Source: Methylocystis sp. MJC1 (GTDB lineage: Bacteria; Pseudomonadota; Alphaproteobacteria; Rhizobiales; Beijerinckiaceae). Taken from it: a DNA stretch of 64,000 bases. Every line of letters starts with the position of its first letter. The first letter of the stretch is position 1. The notes beneath the pieces were generated by a model. That model saw only the letters and a list, made by a program, of their open reading frames with translations. It searched no databases and was not told the DNA's origin. Position numbers and translations under genes: made by a program. The stretch covers positions 1,215,001 to 1,279,000 of the forward strand of contig NZ_CP107558.1 of the NCBI RefSeq assembly GCF_026427715.1. The letters are read 5' to 3'. This document shows, piece after piece, positions 16,209 to 24,180 of this stretch.

Positions 16209-16928
16209 ATGCGTAAACGCACCTTCTTTTTCGGCTGCGCGGTTTGGGCCGCGTCCGCCGCGCTTCTTGTCGCCTCGGCTCGGGCAAATCCGGTCATTAC
16301 CGCCGCGCCGCCCTATCCCGGCTATTATCAGCAGCAGAGTCCGCTCGGCGGCGGTCTGATCGAGGCGCTTGTCGGCGGCGACCCGAGGCCGGTGCGCTAC
16401 GCCGCGCCGCCGGCGGCCTATCCGAACCCGCGCACGCAAACGGCGGCTTACGCGCCGCAGTCCGTGGAGATGGAGCGCGCGGCCGACCCGAGATATATGC
16501 GGGCCGACGTCGAATACAGCGGCGCCGAGGCGCCCGGCACCATCGTCGTCGATACGTCGAACAAGTTCCTCTATCTGGTTCACGGCCGAGGCCACGCCAC
16601 GCGTTATGGCATCGGCGTGGGCCGGCCGGGCTTCGAGTGGTCTGGCGTCAAGACCGTCAGCCGCAAGGCGGAATGGCCCGATTGGACGCCGCCGGCCGAA
16701 ATGCTCGCCCGCCGTCCCGACCTGCCGCGTCATATGGAGGGCGGCCCGGCCAATCCGCTCGGCGCCCGCGCGCTCTACCTCGGCTCGTCGCTCTACCGTA
16801 TTCACGGCACCAATGAGCCACATACGATCGGCCAGAACGTCTCGTCCGGCTGCATCCGCATGATGAACGACGATGTGGTCGACCTTTATAATCACGTGGG
16901 CGTGGGCACGCGGGTGGTCGTCCGTTGA
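16209..16928 (+). CDS. L,D-transpeptidase (YkuD domain), exported
   Basis: 239 residues. Signal peptide MRKRTFFFGCAVWAASAALL, a Pro/Tyr/Gln-rich linker, then a YkuD domain (residues about 105-239) with the catalytic motif IHGTNEPHTIG...SSGCIRM. Such enzymes make 3-3 cross-links in peptidoglycan or attach proteins to it in the periplasm. The ATG at 16182 would add nine residues before the signal peptide; I prefer 16209 because the basic n-region begins there. Confidence 0.9.
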   Translation: MRKRTFFFGCAVWAASAALLVASARANPVITAAPPYPGYYQQQSPLGGGLIEALVGGDPRPVRYAAPPAAYPNPRTQTAAYAPQSVEMERAADPRYMRADVEYSGAEAPGTIVVDTSNKFLYLVHGRGHATRYGIGVGRPGFEWSGVKTVSRKAEWPDWTPPAEMLARRPDLPRHMEGGPANPLGARALYLGSSLYRIHGTNEPHTIGQNVSSGCIRMMNDDVVDLYNHVGVGTRVVVR

Positions 16929-16944
16929 TCCGAGAGCAGGACTT

Positions 16945-17090
16945 CCTCGTTCTGAGGAGCCGCCGAAGGCGGCGTCGCGAAGGGCGCGGGAGTCCGTTCG
17001 CGGCTTGTTTTCCGCTTCTTCGTCCTTCGAGACGGCCTCTTCGAGGCCTCCTCAGGATGAAGAAGCGGAAAACAAGCGTTTGCCGATTGC
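16945..17090. repeat. Inverted-repeat region between ldt and xerD
   Basis: A 24-bp arm at 17003-17026 is repeated inverted at 17054-17077 with one mismatch (core GCTTGTTTTCCGCTTCTTC). Inside and before it lie TTCTGAGGAGCCGCCGAAGG and CCTTCGAGACGGCC, typical of a palindromic repeat widespread in Hyphomicrobiales genomes. Confidence 0.7.
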
Positions 17091-17173
17091 CCAGGTCCGC
17101 TGAGCGCCCACGGTTGCAATCGCAGGCGCTTCGGGCGATAGCTCGGAGCAATCATTGACCAAGAGTCGCCGCC

Positions 17174-17317
17174 TTGCCGAGCCTCATCCGCTTTCTCGTG
17201 ATCGTCGCCGCCCTCGTCGCGCTGGTCTATGGCGCGATGATCGCGGTCGTCTCCTTTGTCACGCCGCAGCCGCGCGAGATGACCTATTCGATCCCGGCGC
17301 AGCGCCTGAACAAATAG
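17174..17317 (+). CDS. Small single-helix membrane protein (47 residues)
   Basis: Starts at TTG and reads MPSLIRFLVIVAALVALVYG, one membrane helix, then FVTPQPREMTYSIPAQRLNK. The PREMT.RIP..RL tail is, to my memory, conserved in a small protein of Hyphomicrobiales that often lies near xerD. It ends 10 bases before xerD, so the two are probably co-transcribed. Function unknown. Confidence 0.7.
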   Translation: MPSLIRFLVIVAALVALVYGAMIAVVSFVTPQPREMTYSIPAQRLNK

Positions 17318-17327
17318 GCTTGCGCCA

Positions 17328-18281
17328 ATGAGCGCTCCGTCCGCCGCGCTTCTGCTCGACGCCTTCCTCGACATGCAGGCGGCCGAACGCGGCGCGGCGC
17401 ACAACACGCTGGACGCCTATCGGCGCGATCTGACGGACTATACCGATTTCCTTCGCGACCAGGGCCGGGGTCCGGTCGGCGCCACCATCGAGGATTTGCG
17501 CGCCTATCTCGTGGCGCTCGACGCGCGCGGTATGGCGCGCGCCACAGTGGCGCGGCGGCGCTCGGCGCTGCGGCAGTTCCACAAATTCCTCTATGTCGAC
17601 CGCCATCGCGGCGATGATCCGGCCGCTGCGCTGGAAGGTCCCCGGCTGGTGCGCAATGCGCCCGGGGTGATGTCGGTCGACGAGGTCGACCGCCTGCTCG
17701 CCACGGCGCGTGAGGGATTGGATGACGAAAAGCGCCCCCTGCGCGAGCGGCTGCGCGCCGCGCGTCTCTACGCGCTTCTGGAGACGCTTTACGCCACCGG
17801 ACTGCGCGTGTCGGAGCTGGTGTCGCTGCCCAAAAGCGCGGCGCGGGCGCGCGATCCCTTTGTCACGATCAAGGGCAAGGGCGGGCGCGAGCGGCTGGCG
17901 CCCTTGACCCAGCGTGCCAAGCGCGCGCTCGTCGATTACCGCAAGCTCCTTGAGGCCGTTTCGCCTGCGCTCGCGGAAGGGCCTTTTCTCTTCCCGGCCG
18001 ACAGCGACAGCGGTCATCTGACCCGGCAGGCTTTCGCGCGCGAGCTCAAAACGCTCGGCGTCGCGGCCGGATTATCCGCGGCGCAGGTCCATCCGCATGC
18101 GCTGCGCCATGCTTTCGCCAGCCACCTGCTGCAGAACGGCGCGGATTTACGGGTGGTGCAGGAGTTGCTCGGCCATGCCGATATTGCGACCACGCAAATC
18201 TATACGCATGTGCTCGACGAAAGAATGCGGGCCATGGTTCGCGACCTGCATCCGCTCACTGATGAGTCTCGTTCAGAGTAA
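17328..18281 (+). CDS. xerD: Tyrosine recombinase XerD
   Basis: Site-specific recombinase that with XerC resolves chromosome dimers at dif. 317 residues: N-terminal SAM-like core-binding domain, then the catalytic domain with Arg in TGLRVSEL, Lys in KGKGGRER, HALRHAFA, GHAD and the nucleophile Tyr in TTQIYTHV. xerC is at 49927-50919. The chromosomal context speaks against a phage integrase. Confidence 0.93.
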   Translation: MSAPSAALLLDAFLDMQAAERGAAHNTLDAYRRDLTDYTDFLRDQGRGPVGATIEDLRAYLVALDARGMARATVARRRSALRQFHKFLYVDRHRGDDPAAALEGPRLVRNAPGVMSVDEVDRLLATAREGLDDEKRPLRERLRAARLYALLETLYATGLRVSELVSLPKSAARARDPFVTIKGKGGRERLAPLTQRAKRALVDYRKLLEAVSPALAEGPFLFPADSDSGHLTRQAFARELKTLGVAAGLSAAQVHPHALRHAFASHLLQNGADLRVVQELLGHADIATTQIYTHVLDERMRAMVRDLHPLTDESRSE

Positions 18282-18450
18282 GGGTAGATTCGTCAGCTTT
18301 GTTGGTAAGACGAACGGCCGACAAGCGTAGTCACGCTTGGCGCCGCTTCTCGGCCTAATTGTCGTCAGCCCATTTTTTATTGTGGTAAGGCTTCTGTTAA
18401 CGTATGGTCGCCGCAAGCCAATATTATGGCTCAGCTTCAGAGGGACGGAA

Positions 18451-19029
18451 ATGGCTGCCAACGCGATTGCCGGTTTCAGGCCGGAGCAGGAAAACGTCGT
18501 CTATATCGGCGCCGGCGTGACGGTGAAGGGCGAGTTCTCCGTTCCCGACCTGCTCGTCGTGGACGGCGTGGTCGAGGGCGACGTCACGGCGCGCGGCGTT
18601 GTCGTGGGACAATCGGGCGTGATCCGCGGCCATGTCGCTGCCGAAGAGGCCGACGTTAGCGGCTCGATCAGCGACCATGTCGAAATCTCGGAGCTTCTCA
18701 CCGTCCGGTCGACCGGCCGCGTCGAGGGGCGGGTGATCTATCGGGAGATGGAGCTGGAGAAGGGCGCCGTCGTCACGGGCGATCTTTCCGCCATGAATGA
18801 GGAGCGCGCCGTCGCCAGGCCCACTCCCGCCGCCAAGATCGTGCCGCAGGCTCGCGCCGAGCCGGTTGCGGTTGCGCCGGTCGGGAAGACGAGCGCTTCC
18901 CTCGAACGGCTGAGCGAGGCGGCGCGCGCCGCCAGAAAAAGCGCGGCGAAGAGCGTTGCGAGTGAAATCGCCGCCGAGCGCCGCAATGTCTTGCGCGCGC
19001 CGATGTCGAGCCGCAAAGGCCGCGGCTGA
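18451..19029 (+). CDS. Bactofilin family cytoskeletal protein
   Basis: 192 residues. The central DUF583 beta-helix (about residues 15-115) is recognisable from YIGAGVTVKGEF, VDGVVEGDV, VVVGQSGVIRGHV and AEEADVSGSISDHV. It is followed by a basic Ala-rich tail. Bactofilins form membrane-linked filaments that position cell-wall enzymes. The start at 18451 follows GAGGGACGG; a longer frame from 18337 has no support. Confidence 0.93.
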   Translation: MAANAIAGFRPEQENVVYIGAGVTVKGEFSVPDLLVVDGVVEGDVTARGVVVGQSGVIRGHVAAEEADVSGSISDHVEISELLTVRSTGRVEGRVIYREMELEKGAVVTGDLSAMNEERAVARPTPAAKIVPQARAEPVAVAPVGKTSASLERLSEAARAARKSAAKSVASEIAAERRNVLRAPMSSRKGRG

Positions 19030-19055
19030 TTTTTTTTGCCGGTCACGACAAGAAC

Positions 19056-19088
19056 AACGCTCGCTTTTCTGAAGCGGGCGTTTTCTTT
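19056..19088 (+). terminator. Rho-independent terminator of the bactofilin gene
   Basis: Stem AACGCTCGCTT / AAGCGGGCGTT (one G-U pair), 5-base loop, then TTTTCTTT. Confidence 0.85.
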
Positions 19089-19170
19089 GTGGGCTTCTGC
19101 GAAGCCTCTGCGCATCGCGCATGGCGCCTTATGTAAAGGCCATCCCAAACTGCGCGTGCAGGAGCGAGTG

Positions 19171-20094
19171 ATGGCCGAGTCGGCGCGCACCTTCTGGAAG
19201 GGCTATTTGCGTCTGGCCCTTGTCTCCATCCCCGTCCGGCTGGTGGCGGCGGAAAAGGCCGAGTCGGAGATCCGCTTCCACCAGGTCGACCGCAACTCCA
19301 AGCAACGCATCCGCTACCTCAAGGTCGCGCCCGGCAAAGGCGAGGTCAAGAAGGAGGACATCGTCCTCGGTTACGAGGTCGAGCCGGGAAATTACGTCTT
19401 CATGGAAGACGAGGAGCTTGATTCACTGAAGCTTTCGACGCGGCATACGATCGACCTCCTGCAATTTGTCGACGCCGAGGAGATCGAGCCGCTTTACTTC
19501 AATCGGCCTTACTATGTTCTGCCGGACGGCGAAGTCGCCGAGGAGGGCTATCGCGTCCTGCGCGACGCGCTCTGGGCCAAGCATAAGGTCGGCATCGGTC
19601 AGCTCACCCTGCGCGGGCGGGAGCATCTCGTCGCCTTGTTCCCAATGGGCGAAGGGCAGGGGCTCGTGCTCGATACGCTGCGCTATGACAGCGAGTTGAA
19701 AAACGCAGACGACATCTTCTCCGCGATTGGCCGCGAGAAGCCGCGCGAAGACATGGTGCAGATGGCCGAGGATCTGATCGAACGGCGCAGCGAGCCTTTC
19801 GATCCGGCGAAATTCCGCAACCACTATGCCGAAGCCTTGCGCGAGCTTGTGAAGGCGAAGCTCGGGCGCGGCGAGAACGTGCCGGTCGAGGAGCAGGTCG
19901 AGCCGGGCGCCAAGGTGCTCGATTTCATGGAGGCGCTGAAACGCTCGGTCGCCGCGAGCGGTGGTGGCGGGGGCGAGGCGCCGCCGGAGCCGCCGAAGAG
20001 GGGCAAGCGGCCGGCTTCCCCGCCGGCGAAGAAACCCCCGGCCGCGAAATCCTCCAAGGCTGCGAAGGCGCCGGCGCGGCGTCGGACCGGATAA
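19171..20094 (+). CDS. ku: Non-homologous end joining protein Ku
   Basis: Binds double-strand DNA ends and recruits LigD. 307 residues with the bacterial Ku core (FWKGYLRLALVSIPVRL, FHQVDRNSKQRIRY, VLGYEVEPGNYV) and a Lys/Pro/Ala-rich C-terminal tail (residues about 260-307), which in other Ku proteins contacts LigD or DNA. The start follows CAGGAGCGAGTG. ligD begins right after its stop codon, so the two are one operon. Confidence 0.96.
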   Translation: MAESARTFWKGYLRLALVSIPVRLVAAEKAESEIRFHQVDRNSKQRIRYLKVAPGKGEVKKEDIVLGYEVEPGNYVFMEDEELDSLKLSTRHTIDLLQFVDAEEIEPLYFNRPYYVLPDGEVAEEGYRVLRDALWAKHKVGIGQLTLRGREHLVALFPMGEGQGLVLDTLRYDSELKNADDIFSAIGREKPREDMVQMAEDLIERRSEPFDPAKFRNHYAEALRELVKAKLGRGENVPVEEQVEPGAKVLDFMEALKRSVAASGGGGGEAPPEPPKRGKRPASPPAKKPPAAKSSKAAKAPARRRTG

Positions 20095-22722
20095 ATGCCG
20101 ACGCGCGCCAGGAAGGACGATAGCGCGCTCGCCGCCTATCGCGCCCGGCGCGATTTTTCGGTCACGCCGGAGCCGAAGGGAGGGGTTTCGCAGGGCGGCG
20201 CGGCGCGTCTCGTCGTGCAGCGGCATTTCGCGCGGCGCGAGCATTTCGACCTGCGGCTCGAGATGGATGGCGTGCTCAAGAGCTGGGCCGTCGCGCGCGG
20301 TCCGTCGTTAAACCCGGCCGACAAGCGTCTGGCTGTCCGCACCGAGGACCATCCGCTCGATTACGGCGATTTCGAAGGGCTGATCCCCAAAGGCGAATAT
20401 GGCGGCGGGACGGTGATGCTGTGGGAGGACGCGACTTTCACGCCGCAGAATGGCGATCCGCTCGAGGCGCTGGAGAAGGGGGAAATCAAGTTCCTGGCCC
20501 AGGGCGCGCGCATGAAGGGCGGCTGGGTTCTGGTGCGCATGAAGACGCGCGACAAAGGGGAAAACTGGCTCCTGATAAAGGAGCGGGACGAATACGCCGA
20601 TAAGGACGAGGACCTCGCCGGGCAACATGTGACGAGCGTCACGACCGGCCGCACGCGCGAGGAGATCGAACGAGGCGCGAAGGCGAAGCGCGTAAATCGA
20701 GTAAATGGGGATGCGGCGTCATTAGCCACCCATACCTCCCCTTTACGGGGAGGTCGGCGGCCGAAGGCCGCCGGGTGGGGTCCAAGCCGCGACGACGATG
20801 ACGGGGCCGGGCCCCACCCGACCCCGCTTCGCGGGGCCACCCTCCCCGTAAAGGGGAGGGATAAGAGCCCCGAGGTTCCTCGATCACGGGCCAAGGCGGC
20901 CTATTGGTCGGACAAGCCCATCGCCTCCGCGCCCACGCCGAAATTCATCGCGCCACAACTCTGCGAGACAGCCGAACAGCCCTCCTCCGTGGGCGACTGG
21001 ATTTTCGAACTGAAATATGACGGCTACCGGCTGGAGCTTGCGACCGGCGTCGACGGCGCGCGCGTCTATACGCGCACGGGGCTCGACTGGACCGAGCGCT
21101 TTTCCGGCCTGGCGCGCGCGGCTTTCGCGCTGCCCTGTCGCAATGCGCTTCTCGACGGCGAGGCGGTCGTCTTCGACGAGAAGGGGCTCTCCGATTTCGC
21201 CATGCTGGTCTCGGCGCTGGAAGCCGGACGCAGCGAGCGCGTCGAGTTCGTCGCGTTCGATCTGCTGATGCTGGACGAGAAGGATCTGCGCCGCGAACCA
21301 TTGCGGAAACGCAAGGAGCAGCTCGAGCAGCTTCTCGCCAAAAGCGACGGCGCCATTCGCTATGGCGATTATATCGAAGGCGACGGGCAGACTGTCTTTG
21401 CGCAGGCGACGCGCGCCGGCGCGGAAGGGATCATCGCAAAACGCGGGGACAGGCCCTATCGCAGCGGGCGCTTTTCGGATTGGCTGAAGATCAAGGGCGA
21501 CTTTCGCGAGGACGTGCGGATCGTCGGCTACCGCCCTTCCGAGAAGGGCGAGTCATTCGCCTCGCTCGTCGCCGCGAAAGAAACGCCGGAGGGGCTGCGT
21601 TATGTCGGACGCATCGGCACGGGCTATGACGCGGCCACAAGGCGCAGGCTCGCGCCTCTATTGGCCAAGCGCGCGAAAAAGGGCAACGGCCCAAAGCTCC
21701 TTGCGGCGGACAAGATTCCAAAAGGCGTCGTGCTGCTCGAAACGCCTTTTCCGGCGGAAGTGCGCTTCGGCGGCTGGACGTTGGATGGGCAATTGCGGCA
21801 GGCGCGCTTTCTCGGCGTGCGGGAAGACATGACGACGCAAGCGCCCTCGCAAAAGGAGCCGCCGAAGCTCTCGCGCATCACTCATGCGAGCCGCGTCGTC
21901 TTTCCCGCCGATGGGATCACCAAGGGCGAGATCGCCGCCTATTACGACGCCGTTGCGCCGCGCATGGCGCCCCATCTCGCCGATCGGCCGATCAGCCTGT
22001 TGCGCGCGCCGGAGACGGTCGAGGAGCTGTTCTTCCAGCGCCATCCGCTGAAAGGGATGAGCAAGGGCATTCTTACCGTCGAGAATGAAGACGAGCCCTA
22101 TATTGCGCTCGACGGCGCGCTTGGCCTGCATACGGCGGCGCAATTCGGCGCCATTGAAATTCACGGCTGGATGTCGCTTGCAAGTGATCTCGACCGCCCG
22201 GATCGGATGGTTTTCGATCTCGATCCGGATGAGGACCTGCCCTTTCGCGACACCTGCAAAGCCGCTGCGGATATTCGTGATTATCTGAAGTCGATTGGTC
22301 TGCAATCCTGGCCGCTGCTGACGGGGGGCAAGGGCATTCATATCGTGCTGCCGCTCGATCGCTCGCTGACTTACGCCGATACGGAAGTCTTTGCGGCGGG
22401 CTTTGCACGCGGCCTCGCGCGTCAGGAGCCTCAACGCTTCGTCGCGACAATGAGCAAGCGGCGCCGGGCTGGGCGCATCTTCATCGATTGGCTGCGTAAC
22501 AAAAAATCGGCGACGGCGATCCTGCCGTGGTCGCTGCGCGCCCGCCCCGGCGTGACGGTGGCGGCGCCTCTGTCATGGAAGACGCTGACGGACGCAGATA
22601 GCGCCAGCGACTTCGACATCAAAACCGCGCTCGGCTTGAAGGATGAGTGGCGCGGGTTCTTCGAGACGCGGCAGATGATTGCGCCTGGGGCGCTGGATTT
22701 TATAAAGGCGAGCGGCGCCTGA
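20095..22722 (+). CDS. ligD: DNA ligase D (3'-phosphoesterase, ATP-dependent ligase and polymerase)
   Basis: Processes and seals broken DNA ends with Ku. 875 residues in the order phosphoesterase (about 30-170, with RHFARREHFDLRLEMDG), ligase (about 285-590, lysine in FELKYDGYRLE at residue 307) and AEP-type primase-polymerase (about 610-870, with FDLDPDED and a GGKGIHIVLP motif). Residues about 213-256 in the first linker are encoded by a repeat of family C (20733-20860) inserted in frame: SPLRGGRRPKAAGWGPSR and so on. The domains on both sides look intact, so the enzyme should still work. Confidence 0.95.
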   Translation: MPTRARKDDSALAAYRARRDFSVTPEPKGGVSQGGAARLVVQRHFARREHFDLRLEMDGVLKSWAVARGPSLNPADKRLAVRTEDHPLDYGDFEGLIPKGEYGGGTVMLWEDATFTPQNGDPLEALEKGEIKFLAQGARMKGGWVLVRMKTRDKGENWLLIKERDEYADKDEDLAGQHVTSVTTGRTREEIERGAKAKRVNRVNGDAASLATHTSPLRGGRRPKAAGWGPSRDDDDGAGPHPTPLRGATLPVKGRDKSPEVPRSRAKAAYWSDKPIASAPTPKFIAPQLCETAEQPSSVGDWIFELKYDGYRLELATGVDGARVYTRTGLDWTERFSGLARAAFALPCRNALLDGEAVVFDEKGLSDFAMLVSALEAGRSERVEFVAFDLLMLDEKDLRREPLRKRKEQLEQLLAKSDGAIRYGDYIEGDGQTVFAQATRAGAEGIIAKRGDRPYRSGRFSDWLKIKGDFREDVRIVGYRPSEKGESFASLVAAKETPEGLRYVGRIGTGYDAATRRRLAPLLAKRAKKGNGPKLLAADKIPKGVVLLETPFPAEVRFGGWTLDGQLRQARFLGVREDMTTQAPSQKEPPKLSRITHASRVVFPADGITKGEIAAYYDAVAPRMAPHLADRPISLLRAPETVEELFFQRHPLKGMSKGILTVENEDEPYIALDGALGLHTAAQFGAIEIHGWMSLASDLDRPDRMVFDLDPDEDLPFRDTCKAAADIRDYLKSIGLQSWPLLTGGKGIHIVLPLDRSLTYADTEVFAAGFARGLARQEPQRFVATMSKRRRAGRIFIDWLRNKKSATAILPWSLRARPGVTVAAPLSWKTLTDADSASDFDIKTALGLKDEWRGFFETRQMIAPGALDFIKASGA
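20733..20860. repeat. Family C repeat inserted in the ligD reading frame
   Basis: 128 bp with ends CCTCCCCTTTACGGGGAGG and CCTCCCCGTAAAGGGGAGGG, and internal GCCGGGTGGGG and GGCCCCACCCGACCCCGCTT. A related copy lies at 36095-36217 outside genes. All 128 bases are read through without a stop in the ligD frame. Confidence 0.88.
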
Positions 22723-22756
22723 CGCGATTTCTGCTACCGCTTGCGCTGGGGCTTTT

Positions 22757-22859
22757 GTCATTCCCGGCGGGCTGAACACCCGACCGGGAATCCAGAGCCA
22801 AAATAAGCGTGTTTGCTCTGCATTCCCGATCGCTCGCTGCGCGAGCGTCGGGAATGACA
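22757..22859. repeat. Family A palindromic repeat, copy 3
   Basis: GTCATTCCCGGCGGGCTGAA at one end and GCGAGCGTCGGGAATGAC at the other. Lies between the convergent ends of ligD and the Cys-rich protein gene. Confidence 0.9.
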
Positions 22860-22887
22860 GCGAGCCGATGCACTGTTCCAAACACCA

Positions 22888-23166
22888 TTAGTCGTCACAC
22901 GTCGGTTGACACCGATTCCAATCCGAACAGCATCCGCTGCATGTGCAATCGTCGTTGCTGTTGCAGACGATTGGCAACTGAACGCAGGCCACCTTGTTCT
23001 TTTGCAGCCGTATCGAGCTGCTCGATTTCGCGCAGCACTTTACGCATTCGCCCGTGCCGCCGATGTCATGCCGGCAGCACCATTGGTCCGACCCGCATGT
23101 GATGGCGTAAGCGGCATTGGCCGCGCCAATGAATGCAAGCGCCATCAATAAACGCATCCATCTCAT
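22888..23166 (-). CDS. Small exported Cys-rich protein (14 cysteines)
   Basis: 92 residues. Signal peptide MRWMRLLMALAFIGAANAAYA, then about 70 mature residues with 14 Cys, including pairs (WCC, KCC, GCC) and CNSNDDCTCSGCC. The spacing resembles disulfide-rich secreted peptides or metal clusters. I know no matching family. AAGGAGC precedes the ATG. It lies back to back with two further small Cys-rich genes on the plus strand. Confidence 0.8.
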   Translation of the reverse strand: MRWMRLLMALAFIGAANAAYAITCGSDQWCCRHDIGGTGECVKCCAKSSSSIRLQKNKVACVQLPIVCNSNDDCTCSGCCSDWNRCQPTCDD

Positions 23167-23416
23167 GAAATTGCTCCTTCGCGATTCCACGCGCTGTTAA
23201 CGCGAAGATCGCGGCGGGAGTTCCATTCAAGCCAAATCGTTTTTCTTTGCGCGCGCCTTTGCCACGCGCGCTATTCTTGAACATTTTGAATAGAAGACTT
23301 GAACGATGCGACGACATGCCGCGAATTTCCGGCTGGTCCGCTTGCCGGCATGGAACCTAAATTAGCGCCAAGCGCTAATGCATTGTGGCGCACGCCTGAC
23401 CAGAAGGAAGGGCAAA

Positions 23417-23719
23417 ATGAAAGCCAATAACGTCGACATTGGATGGTTGTTGAACGTACATGCCGCAGAGACCGTTATGGCGATGGTTGCCGCCGCTATA
23501 TTCTTCGGTGGCGCCCAGGCGGATGCATCGCAGGCTTGTTTTTTGCGCTGCGAGGCTATTCGAGCAGAAACATGCGCGGGGCTGGACGAAGCTTCCAACA
23601 ATTTTTGTCTTATGAGCAAGGAGCCAAGATACGCCGATTGCCGGGCGCGTTGCCAGATCGAGGAAGGAAGCCGAAAGACCGAGCGCCACCGGTCCGATCG
23701 ACGTGATGGCAGGCGGTAG
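23417..23719 (+). CDS. Small exported protein with six cysteines
   Basis: 100 residues. An N-terminal hydrophobic segment (VMAMVAAAIFFGGAQADAS) serves as signal peptide, although the n-region before it is long. The mature part has Cys in ACFLRCEAIRAETC, NFCLMS and DCRARC, and a charged C-terminus. GGAAGGGCAAA precedes the ATG. The C-x3-C pattern (FLRCEA, RARCQI) also occurs in the next gene. Confidence 0.72.
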   Translation: MKANNVDIGWLLNVHAAETVMAMVAAAIFFGGAQADASQACFLRCEAIRAETCAGLDEASNNFCLMSKEPRYADCRARCQIEEGSRKTERHRSDRRDGRR

Positions 23720-23768
23720 TTTCGGTTTCTTTTCCTATGGCTCGGTTTCGTTTGTCTAGGAGGGGCCA

Positions 23769-24053
23769 ATGCATTCTATGAAAACGATCAGCACAATCTC
23801 GCTGTGCGTCGCCATGGCGACACTCGCAACAGGCGCCGCTGCGGCGCTCCCTTCGGCCGGTCCGCTAAAGGCCGAAAACGCGCAAATCCAGAGAATAGAT
23901 TATTGGACGTGCTACGATAACTGCAACAACCAGCGCCTTCGGTGCGACGCCGGTTGTCCCTATGACGATCCAAACACCAGCTGGGATGAAAACCAGATTT
24001 GCGTGGATAGATGCGAATCCGCTGGCGAGGCTTGCGAGGCGCGGTGCCAATAA
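23769..24053 (+). CDS. Small exported Cys-rich protein (eight cysteines in the mature part)
   Basis: 94 residues. Signal peptide MHSMKTISTISLCVAMATLATGAAAA. The mature part has repeated C-x3-C pairs: TCYDNC, RCDAGC, ICVDRC and ACEARC, spaced like a two-helix hairpin held by disulfides (twin CX3C). AGGAGGGGCCA precedes the ATG. Probably related to the preceding gene. Its TAA stop touches a family A repeat. Confidence 0.8.
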   Translation: MHSMKTISTISLCVAMATLATGAAAALPSAGPLKAENAQIQRIDYWTCYDNCNNQRLRCDAGCPYDDPNTSWDENQICVDRCESAGEACEARCQ

Positions 24054-24155
24054 TCATTCCCGACGCTCGCGCAGCGAGCGATCGCGAATTCAAAGCAGCA
24101 TTACGTTATTTTGGCTCTGGATTCCCGGTCGGGCTTTCAGCCCGCCGGGAATGAC
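24054..24155. repeat. Family A palindromic repeat, copy 4
   Basis: TCATTCCCGACGCTCGCGCA at one end, GGGCTTTCAGCCCGCCGGG near the other. Begins directly after a stop codon and separates two convergent genes. Confidence 0.9.
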
Positions 24156-24180
24156 AACCCCCATGCGAGCACGGAAAGCC

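Noticed and set aside
17328..18281. XerD (and XerC at 49927) as integrase of the tRNA-Glu island
   Set aside because: Both fit the housekeeping Xer family and lie far from the island in normal chromosomal settings.
20361..20894. Minus-strand frame through the repeat inside ligD
   Set aside because: Only low-complexity Arg/Pro/Ser sequence; the plus-strand LigD domains on both sides are intact.
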